DNA from: Nitrososphaerota archaeon
GTDB lineage: Archaea; Thermoproteota; Nitrososphaeria; Nitrososphaerales; UBA183
Length of the DNA: 64,000 nucleotides
NCBI GenBank assembly: GCA_027886865.1
Contig: JAPCJR010000002.1
Coordinates: 1-64,000 of the forward strand
Reading direction: 5' to 3'
Below are positions 58,577 through 64,000 of this stretch, piece by piece. Both the position numbers and the translations under genes were made by a program. Every line of letters starts with the position of its first letter. The first letter of the stretch is position 1. Below the pieces are notes generated by a model. The model saw only the letters and a program-made list of their open reading frames with translations, ran no database searches and was not told the DNA's origin.

Positions 58577-59037
58577 CAGGTCTCTCTCCCGACGAATTCG
58601 ACGTGGACCAAAATGTGAAAGTTCGGGCTGCTGCTCCCGTGGGCTCGCGGGACGAAGTCCTTGATTACTCTCCCAGCCTGGGCGGCCGAATGTATCAACT
58701 GCACGCGCTCAGGGTCCATCCCCTTGAACTCGCAGTTGGCCTGTAAGTTACGAAGGACGCCTAAGATTGACTTCGCAGCGCGGACGGGGTACGAACCTGT
58801 CGGGAACCCAACCAGCTCGCTCCTGTGACCCACCTTCAGCTTGTGTCTCCTGAATGGAATGGGCTGCTTCATCTCCTCTACGCTTTCGAGGAGCGATATG
58901 GCCTTGGTCACGGACATCAATCGTATCGTATTGCAAATCTCGCGGGCAGCTTTCGGTGAGATGTTGACCTCCCGTCCGCTAGCCCTGACATGAATCGCTG
59001 GGTCAAATGCCTTGAAACTGTATGCAAACTGAGGCAA
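58576..59037 (-). CDS. rpl22: Ribosomal protein L22
   Basis: EVNISPKAAREICNTIRLMSV, PIPFRRHKLKVGHRSELVGFPTGSYPVRAAKS and the end HILVHVEFVGRE of archaeal L22; 153 residues from TTG 59037. It is the first gene of this operon: a TATA-like box is just upstream and S19, L2, L23, L4 and L3 are not in this part of the chromosome. Confidence 0.95.
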   Translation of the reverse strand: MPQFAYSFKAFDPAIHVRASGREVNISPKAAREICNTIRLMSVTKAISLLESVEEMKQPIPFRRHKLKVGHRSELVGFPTGSYPVRAAKSILGVLRNLQANCEFKGMDPERVQLIHSAAQAGRVIKDFVPRAHGSSSPNFHILVHVEFVGRET

Positions 59038-59073
59038 CTACGTCTGCCGTAAACCACGCTCGAAATGAGTAGT

Positions 59074-59084
59074 GCATAAATACT
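59074..59084 (-). promoter_or_regulatory. TATA box for the L22-headed ribosomal operon
   Basis: Minus strand AGTATTTATGC, centred about 42 bp before the L22 TTG. In the 262-bp divergent gap to sdhA I saw nothing else beyond the two TATA boxes. Confidence 0.5.
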
Positions 59085-59249
59085 TTACCACGCTCAAATC
59101 TCGGTCGGTTAAGTGAAGGACCGGGGGCGGAGACCGTGATGGTCGCGGCAAAAATTTCCATTTTTCGGGCCCCGCGAGAGACACTTCGTCCCCGATGGGG
59201 ACTTCTCCATCTCCGCTTCCGCAATCAATGTCGCCGAGATAGCGCACTA

Positions 59250-59259
59250 GACTTATAAT
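59250..59259 (+). promoter_or_regulatory. TATA box for sdhA
   Basis: GACTTATAAT, about 46 bp before ATG 59300, predicting a leader of about 20 nt. Confidence 0.5.
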
Positions 59260-59299
59260 GGGTCGGCGGGTCCGACTTCGAGAGCTGGACCGTCCGCAA

Positions 59300-61057
59300 A
59301 TGTGGTCGAAAGAGTCTCCCGTCACCAACATTTCCGTAGACGACTCCACCTACGAGACGATCACCTGTGACGTTCTGATCGTAGGCGCGGGCGGCGCAGG
59401 GATGAGGGCAGCCATCGAATCCTACGACGGGGGAGCTAACACACTCATAGTCTGCAAGACGCTACTCGGTAAGGCGCACACAGTCATGGCGGAGGGAGGA
59501 ATAGCAGCGGCGCTGGGGAACGTCGACCCGAAGGACAGCTGGGAGGTGCACTTCTCCGACACAATCGTGGAGGGGCAGGACCTGAGCAACTGGAGGATGG
59601 CCGAGATCTACTCGAAGGAGGTGATCGAACGGGTGTTCGAGCTTGAGAGGTATGGCACCCTCTTCGACAGGACCACGGACGGCAGAATAATGCAGCGGCC
59701 GTTCGGCGCGCACACCTATCGCAGGCTCTGCTACATCGGGGACAGGACGGGGCTTGAGCTGATCAGGACCCTGGAGGACCAGGTCCTGAAGAGGAACGTA
59801 CAGTTCGTCGACGAGGTCGAGATAACTGGGATATTCAAGGACCCATCCACAGGTAGGGTCTCCGGAGCTCTCGGCATAAGGAACAAGACGGGCAAGCTGT
59901 TGCTATTCAAGTGCAAGGCGATCATCATAGCTACAGGCGGCTCGGGGAGAGTCTACGAGGTGACGTCAAACTCCTACGAGTGCACGGGGGACGGGCTGGC
60001 GCTCGCATACCGGGCAGGGGCCGACCTGATGGACATGGAGATGATCCAATTCCATCCCACTGGGATGATCTACCCGGAGGGCGTCAGGGGACTGCTCGTC
60101 ACCGAAGCGGTCAGGGGGGAAGGAGGTATCCTCACCAACGTCAACGGCGAGAGGTTCATGGAGAGGTACGACCCCAAGAGGAAGGAGCTCTCGGCGAGGG
60201 ACGTCGTCGCCCGCTCGATATACACCGAGATCGTGCAGGGAAGGGGGACCGCGAACGGCGCGGTATATCTCGACATCACGCAGAAGGGGCCCGAGTACAT
60301 CAAGAAGAAGCTCCCGAGCATGTACTCTCAGTTCCTGGAGTTCGCCGGCGTGGACATCACAAAGCAGAAGATGGAGGTGGCCCCGACCGTGCACTATCAG
60401 ATGGGAGGCGTGAGGGTCGAACCCGAGACCGCGACCACGAAGATACCAGGCCTGTACGCGGCGGGTGAGGTGGCGTGCGGATTGCACGGCGCGAACAGGC
60501 TCGGGGGGAACTCGCTAGGGGACATCCTGGTCTTCGGCAGGAGGGCCGGAATCGCCGCCGCTGAGTACTCGCGGTCGAATCAGCCAGGCACGGTCTCCGA
60601 CAAGGACGTCGAGAGGGAGACTGCTCGCATACTTGCCCCCTTCCACAACAAGGACGGCGCGAACCCGTTCGCGCTAAAGTCGAAGATCGCGGCGGTGATG
60701 TGGAAATATGTCGGGATCGTCAGGAACGAATCGGACCTCGCGCAGGGGCTCTCGGAGATACTCGCGATCGGAGAGGAGGCGAAGAGCCTGGAGGCCAGAG
60801 GTCCCCGGGCGTACAACCAATCTTGGTTCGACTCGCTCCAGGTCTGGAACATGGTCCTGGATTGCGAGATGATGATAAGGTCGGCTGTGAGCCGGAAGGA
60901 GAGCAGGGGGGCGCACACTCGCTCTGACTTTCCCAGTAAGGACAATGAGCACTGGCTGGTAAACATAATTACGAAGGAAAAAGACGGACAGATGACCCAG
61001 GAACTTGTCCCCGTACCGAGACCACCGGCGGAGCTGGCGGCGCTGATCAAGGAGTGA
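59300..61057 (+). CDS. sdhA: Succinate dehydrogenase/fumarate reductase flavoprotein subunit
   Basis: Oxidises succinate to fumarate. FAD loop VLIVGAGGAGMRAAIES; the covalent-FAD His in HTVMAEGGI; GRIMQRPFGAHTYRR; IIATGGSGRVYEVTSN; QFHPTGMIYPEG; the catalytic Arg of ELSARDVVARSI; and HGANRLGGNSL. ATG 59300 (585 residues) lies after the promoter; the longer reading from 59258 would start on the TATA box. SdhB follows 7 bp later. Confidence 0.95.
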   Translation: MWSKESPVTNISVDDSTYETITCDVLIVGAGGAGMRAAIESYDGGANTLIVCKTLLGKAHTVMAEGGIAAALGNVDPKDSWEVHFSDTIVEGQDLSNWRMAEIYSKEVIERVFELERYGTLFDRTTDGRIMQRPFGAHTYRRLCYIGDRTGLELIRTLEDQVLKRNVQFVDEVEITGIFKDPSTGRVSGALGIRNKTGKLLLFKCKAIIIATGGSGRVYEVTSNSYECTGDGLALAYRAGADLMDMEMIQFHPTGMIYPEGVRGLLVTEAVRGEGGILTNVNGERFMERYDPKRKELSARDVVARSIYTEIVQGRGTANGAVYLDITQKGPEYIKKKLPSMYSQFLEFAGVDITKQKMEVAPTVHYQMGGVRVEPETATTKIPGLYAAGEVACGLHGANRLGGNSLGDILVFGRRAGIAAAEYSRSNQPGTVSDKDVERETARILAPFHNKDGANPFALKSKIAAVMWKYVGIVRNESDLAQGLSEILAIGEEAKSLEARGPRAYNQSWFDSLQVWNMVLDCEMMIRSAVSRKESRGAHTRSDFPSKDNEHWLVNIITKEKDGQMTQELVPVPRPPAELAALIKE

Positions 61058-61064
61058 CCTGACC

Positions 61065-61832
61065 ATGAGCCACGTCGAGAAGCCCACCGAAACGGGGCGG
61101 CAGGTGAAGCTGCGGGTCTTCCGGGGTATGGGGAACGACCCGTCGTCGCACAGGTACGATACCTTCACCGTCCCTCACCAGGAAGGGATGGTCGTACTAA
61201 ACGCGATACACTACATCCAGAGCCACTTCGACTCGTCCCTCTCGGCCCGGTGGAACTGCAAGGCAGGGCGCTGCGGGTCCTGTTCCGCCGAGATCAACGA
61301 CGTGCCCAGGCTGATGTGCAAGACCCCCGTCGACAAGTTCGACGGCGAGATCACCGTCGAGCCGATGAAGGCCTTCCCTCTGGTGCGCGACCTCGCCACC
61401 GACGTGTCCGAAAATTGGGACGTCGCCAAGATGATACCGCCGTTCACCCCGAAGAGCGACGCCAAGGAGCCTTGGCGGTTCTACCAGGAGGACGTCGAAC
61501 GTTCGAGAGAGCTGAGAAAATGCATCGAATGCTTCCTCTGTCAGGACGTCTGCCACGTCGTGAGGGAGCACAAGGCCGATTACATCGGACCGAGATGGGT
61601 GGTCAAAGCTGCCTCGTTCGACATGCACCCGATGGACGGCCTGAACAGAGCGAAGTTCATGAAGGACCAGGCGGGCCTCGGCTACTGCAACGTGACCAAG
61701 TGTTGCCAGGAGATCTGCCCGGAGCACATAATCATCACGGACGACGCGATCATCCCGGAGAAGGAGAGGGTCGTGGACGCGGCGTACGACCCCATCGCAT
61801 GGGTCTACCGCAAACTCAAGGGCGAAAAATAG
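61065..61832 (+). CDS. sdhB: Succinate dehydrogenase iron-sulfur subunit
   Basis: Relays electrons to the membrane. 2Fe-2S ligands Cys 65, 70, 73 and 85; 4Fe-4S ligands Cys 153, 156, 159 with Cys 163 before the second set; then Cys 208, 214 and 218 with an extra Cys 213 giving a CC pair. This matches the SdhB layout. 255 residues. Confidence 0.94.
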   Translation: MSHVEKPTETGRQVKLRVFRGMGNDPSSHRYDTFTVPHQEGMVVLNAIHYIQSHFDSSLSARWNCKAGRCGSCSAEINDVPRLMCKTPVDKFDGEITVEPMKAFPLVRDLATDVSENWDVAKMIPPFTPKSDAKEPWRFYQEDVERSRELRKCIECFLCQDVCHVVREHKADYIGPRWVVKAASFDMHPMDGLNRAKFMKDQAGLGYCNVTKCCQEICPEHIIITDDAIIPEKERVVDAAYDPIAWVYRKLKGEK

Positions 61833-61843
61833 GCCGTTGAACG

Positions 61844-62026
61844 CTACCTGAGAACGACCGAGAGCATCACGAATACGAACCCGACGGCTGCGAAGCCCGC
61901 CTCGACCGTGTCGGATGCGTGCGCGTATCCGGCTCCCAACCCACCGAATATCATGATGACCAGCCCCACGAGGAAGAGCGGGTAGCGCGCCGCCTTCGGG
62001 ACGCGGTTCTTCGGCTCTTTCTCCAT
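61844..62026 (-). CDS. Small two-helix membrane protein, possibly part of succinate dehydrogenase
   Basis: 60 residues: basic start (MEKEPKNRVPKAARY), helix 1 about 17-34 (LFLVGLVIMIFGGLGAGYA) and helix 2 at the end (FAAVGFVFVMLSVVL). It follows the putative Sdh anchor by 9 bp on the minus strand and ends 11 bp from the convergent sdhB. A second anchor subunit is a reasonable guess, but no sequence family is recognised. Confidence 0.6.
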   Translation of the reverse strand: MEKEPKNRVPKAARYPLFLVGLVIMIFGGLGAGYAHASDTVEAGFAAVGFVFVMLSVVLR

Positions 62027-62035
62027 CCCGCTCGC

Positions 62036-62728
62036 CTAGAAGAGCCTGTAGTCCAGCGGGAGACCCGCCTGAAGAGCCCGGAAGTAAAGGTCGGCGAAGA
62101 TTATCGTAAGGAGGCTTATCCACGCGAGCGCCTCATGGCGAGAGTTCCACCAGCTCTGTATCCCGTAGACTGACCTGCGCGCGTTCCCACCGTAGGCGCA
62201 CGAGTAGCAGTCGACGTTGCCTCCGACCAGGTGCCTGAAGGAGTGGCACGAGAGCGTCCAGGCCGTCAGCAGCAGCGCGTTGGCGAGGATGACAAGGCTC
62301 CCTACCCGCAGCTCGAAGACGCCTGTGTAGACCAAAGAGTGGTATAGGTCATAGTAGAAGAACGGGAGAATCGCCAGCCCCACGTAGAGGAAATATCGGT
62401 GATAGTTCTCCAGCTGGAAGAAGGCGTTCCTCTCCCCGGTGTACGGGAGCTTGTGCGTCTCGCCCCTGTTCGGGTTGGCGCAGCCGAGAGGGTGATTGAA
62501 GAGGTGCCTGTTGTAGTCTTTCCTGTAGGCGTAGCAGGTGAGCCTGAACAGCCCCGGAAGGGGAAGTATCAGCGCCGTCGGGCTATAGAAGGGGTCGATG
62601 TACCCGTTCAACTCGGCCACGGGGAAAGTTATCACCGCCGAGATTCCTACGACGATCAGCGCCAGGAAGCTCCAGAATCTCCAGTTGACCTCGATCAGTT
62701 CATACGGGAAGAGGTACTTCTTGCTCAT
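62036..62728 (-). CDS. Succinate dehydrogenase membrane anchor, actinobacterial-like
   Basis: 230 residues with five or six hydrophobic helices. Segments LFRLTCYAYRKDYNRHLF, ENYHRYFLYVGLAI and SCHSFRHLVGG strongly recall the SdhC-like anchor of Actinobacteria, which supplies haem-binding His residues. Conserved His are visible at RHLFNHP, NYHRYF and CHSFRH. Encoded convergently to sdhAB rather than in the same operon, so association rests on proximity and family likeness. Confidence 0.75.
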   Translation of the reverse strand: MSKKYLFPYELIEVNWRFWSFLALIVVGISAVITFPVAELNGYIDPFYSPTALILPLPGLFRLTCYAYRKDYNRHLFNHPLGCANPNRGETHKLPYTGERNAFFQLENYHRYFLYVGLAILPFFYYDLYHSLVYTGVFELRVGSLVILANALLLTAWTLSCHSFRHLVGGNVDCYSCAYGGNARRSVYGIQSWWNSRHEALAWISLLTIIFADLYFRALQAGLPLDYRLF

Positions 62729-62795
62729 CCGGCTGGGGACCCTTTCAAGAAGGCAGAGACGGGTCCGTAATTAAGCGTAGCAACGTCGCGAGGGG

Positions 62796-63206
62796 TCAGT
62801 GGTCTACCGGGTCGTGGAAATCTGCTCCAAGATACCCATAGACCCCTACCTTCAACACCTTCATCGACAGCAAGGCGCACTTGATGCGGGCGGGCCCCAA
62901 GTCGGACGTCCCAAGCATCTTGAGTATGTCTCCCTTGGACAGCTCCTTGACCCATTCGAGCGGCTTGCCCTTGGCGAGTTCCGTGAGCATGGACGCCGAC
63001 GCCTGGCTGATAGCGCACCCCTTGCCGTAGAACCGGATGTCCTCTATCTTCTTGTCCGCGGAGACCTTAATCTGAATCTCGATATCGTCTCCGCAAAGCG
63101 GGTTCGAGTCCCTCGCCTCGATGTCGTGGGGGTCGAGCTTTCCGAAGTTCCGGGGATTCCTGTAGTAGTCCAGTATCAGCTCCCTGTAGATGTCGCTGCT
63201 GCTCAT
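62796..63206 (-). CDS. sufU: SufU-type iron-sulfur cluster scaffold / sulfurtransferase
   Basis: 136 residues. Conserved: LILDYYRNPRNFGKL, Cys 38 with Asp 40 in NPLCGDDIEI, Cys in GKGCAISQASASML and Cys in ARIKCALLSMKVLK. In Bacteria SufU receives sulfur from SufS; here its start overlaps the SufS stop by 4 bp. Confidence 0.93.
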   Translation of the reverse strand: MSSSDIYRELILDYYRNPRNFGKLDPHDIEARDSNPLCGDDIEIQIKVSADKKIEDIRFYGKGCAISQASASMLTELAKGKPLEWVKELSKGDILKMLGTSDLGPARIKCALLSMKVLKVGVYGYLGADFHDPVDH

Positions 63207-64000
63207 AGGCAGAAGATCCTCCGTGCTTTTGCGAGAGCGCTCATCAGCGCGTCGACCTCGTCTCTCGAGTTATAGACGTAGAAGCTTGCCCGCGTCGCCG
63301 CCGCTATCCCGAGCGACTCTATCAATGGCTGGGCACAGTGGTGACCTGACCTGACCGCCACCCCCTCCTCGTCGAGGATCGAGGCGATGTCGTGCGGGTG
63401 GACGTCGCCGAGATTGAAGGAGACCACGCCTCCACGTTCTGACGCATCCCTGGGACCGTATACCGTGATTCCTGGCGCTGTCTCCATCTGCTCGAGGGCG
63501 TAAGAGACTAGGTCCTCCTCGTGCCGTCGGACCTTGTCCATCCCCAGCGACCCGAGGTAGTCGATCGCCGCTGCAAGGCCCACCGCCCCCTCCACGTTCT
63601 GGGTCCCCGCCTCGAACTTGTAAGGAAGGTCGTTCCACCGGGCCCCCGAAGTGTGGACCTCCCTGATCATATCGCCGCCGCTCTGAAAGGGCTGCATGTC
63701 CTGTAGCTTCTCCTTTCTGCCATACAACGCCCCTATTCCCATCGGCCCGAGCATCTTGTGGCCGGAGAACGCGAGGAAGTCACAGCCGATCGCTCGGACG
63801 TCCACTGACATGTGAGGCACAGACTGGGCCGCGTCGACCACGGTGGTCGCGCCCGAGCGCTTGGCCATTGAACAAAGCTTTGCCGCGTCGTTTATCGTCC
63901 CGAGCACGTTCGAGGACTGGGTGAACGCTACGAGCGCGGGCGACTCGTCCATCAGCTCCTCAAACTGCCCCATATCCAGCTTGCCTTCCTTCGTCAGGCC
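63203..64000 (-). CDS. sufS: Cysteine desulfurase SufS, amino-terminal part outside the window
   Basis: PLP enzyme that releases sulfur from cysteine. The frame is open to the window edge. It shows VDAAQSVPHMSVDVRAIGCDFLAFSGHKMLGP (PLP Lys in GHKM), PFQSGGDMI, FEAGTQNVEG and RSGHHCAQP with the catalytic Cys. Group II (SufS-like) by these motifs. About two-thirds of the protein is in the window. Confidence 0.94.
   Translation of the reverse strand, partial: GLTKEGKLDMGQFEELMDESPALVAFTQSSNVLGTINDAAKLCSMAKRSGATTVVDAAQSVPHMSVDVRAIGCDFLAFSGHKMLGPMGIGALYGRKEKLQDMQPFQSGGDMIREVHTSGARWNDLPYKFEAGTQNVEGAVGLAAAIDYLGSLGMDKVRRHEEDLVSYALEQMETAPGITVYGPRDASERGGVVSFNLGDVHPHDIASILDEEGVAVRSGHHCAQPLIESLGIAAATRASFYVYNSRDEVDALMSALAKARRIFCL

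Noticed and set aside
1..64000. CRISPR arrays or cas genes
   Set aside because: No regularly spaced repeat series and no Cas proteins were seen; the only RNA-guided nuclease is TnpB.

Overview
The window is archaeal chromosomal DNA, GC-rich and densely packed. The archaeal signature is unambiguous: aIF2-gamma, aIF5B, Rpo3/Rpo7/Rpo10/Rpo12-type RNA polymerase subunits, Spt4, ribosomal proteins known only from archaea and eukaryotes (S24e, S6e, S28e, L7ae, L24e, L18e, S4e, L19e, L32e), RNase P protein Rpp29, Cbf5, deoxyhypusine synthase, an archaeal mevalonate set with isopentenyl phosphate kinase, and TATA boxes about 25-30 bp before many start codons, which points to many leaderless mRNAs. 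TTG and GTG starts are common. I infer a member of the TACK group, possibly a non-ammonia-oxidising relative of the Nitrososphaeria, because rpl14e and rpl34e are absent beside cmk/cbf5 and no methanogenesis or ammonia-oxidation genes are visible. This placement is an inference.

Layout. 1-5.0 kb (minus): S27ae (edge), S24e, a secreted protein of unknown function, dephospho-CoA kinase (DUF359), Spt4, Rpo7, a PIN protein, aIF2-gamma and S6e. 5.1-6.2 kb (plus): a 30-residue membrane peptide and a stomatin-like protein. 6.2-10.7 kb (minus): the aIF5B-NDK-L24e-S28e-L7ae cluster, split by a plus-strand LAGLIDADG endonuclease-like gene. 10.9-17.2 kb (minus): Memo, mevalonate kinase, isopentenyl phosphate kinase, type II IPP isomerase, prenyl synthase and GluRS. 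17.3-23.7 kb (minus): S13-S4-S11-Rpo3-L18e-L13-S9-[second LAGLIDADG protein]-Rpo10-enolase-S2.

23.8-32.4 kb: a wHTH regulator with a carboxy-terminal calcium-loop motif, then plus-strand GlmS, thioesterase, deoxyhypusine synthase, a tnpB-only transposon abutting the deoxyhypusine synthase stop, a PAC2 protein, Hsp20, a 2-hydroxyacid dehydrogenase and a CoxG-like protein. 32.4-46.5 kb is the accessory-metabolism stretch: an orphan form II CoxL-like molybdoenzyme, PurA, a flavin/F420 split-barrel protein, thioredoxin with an Rpo12-like zinc ribbon, a dihydrolipoamide-dehydrogenase-type enzyme, a Ni/Co permease beside a DUF4331 protein and a small twin-arginine protein, GNAT, amidohydrolase, an unknown multi-pass membrane protein and a degenerate Nudix protein. 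An intron-bearing tRNA lies at 46.6 kb.

46.8-59.0 kb (minus): a ribosomal superoperon running L22-S3-L29-Rpp29-S17-L14-L24-S4e-L5-S14-S8-L6-L32e-L19e-L18-S5-L30-L15-SecY-AdkA-EMC3/Oxa1-like-Cmk-Cbf5. 59.3-62.7 kb: succinate dehydrogenase A and B, with a convergently encoded membrane anchor resembling the actinobacterial type. 62.8-64 kb: SufU and the carboxy-terminal part of SufS.

Most of the window is conserved informational machinery. The parts that depart from this are the two free-standing LAGLIDADG genes lodged in ribosomal-protein operons, the tnpB element whose ends can be read from the sequence, two housekeeping genes with no conventional start codon, the 30-residue membrane peptide, and the tRNA whose anticodon I could not resolve.
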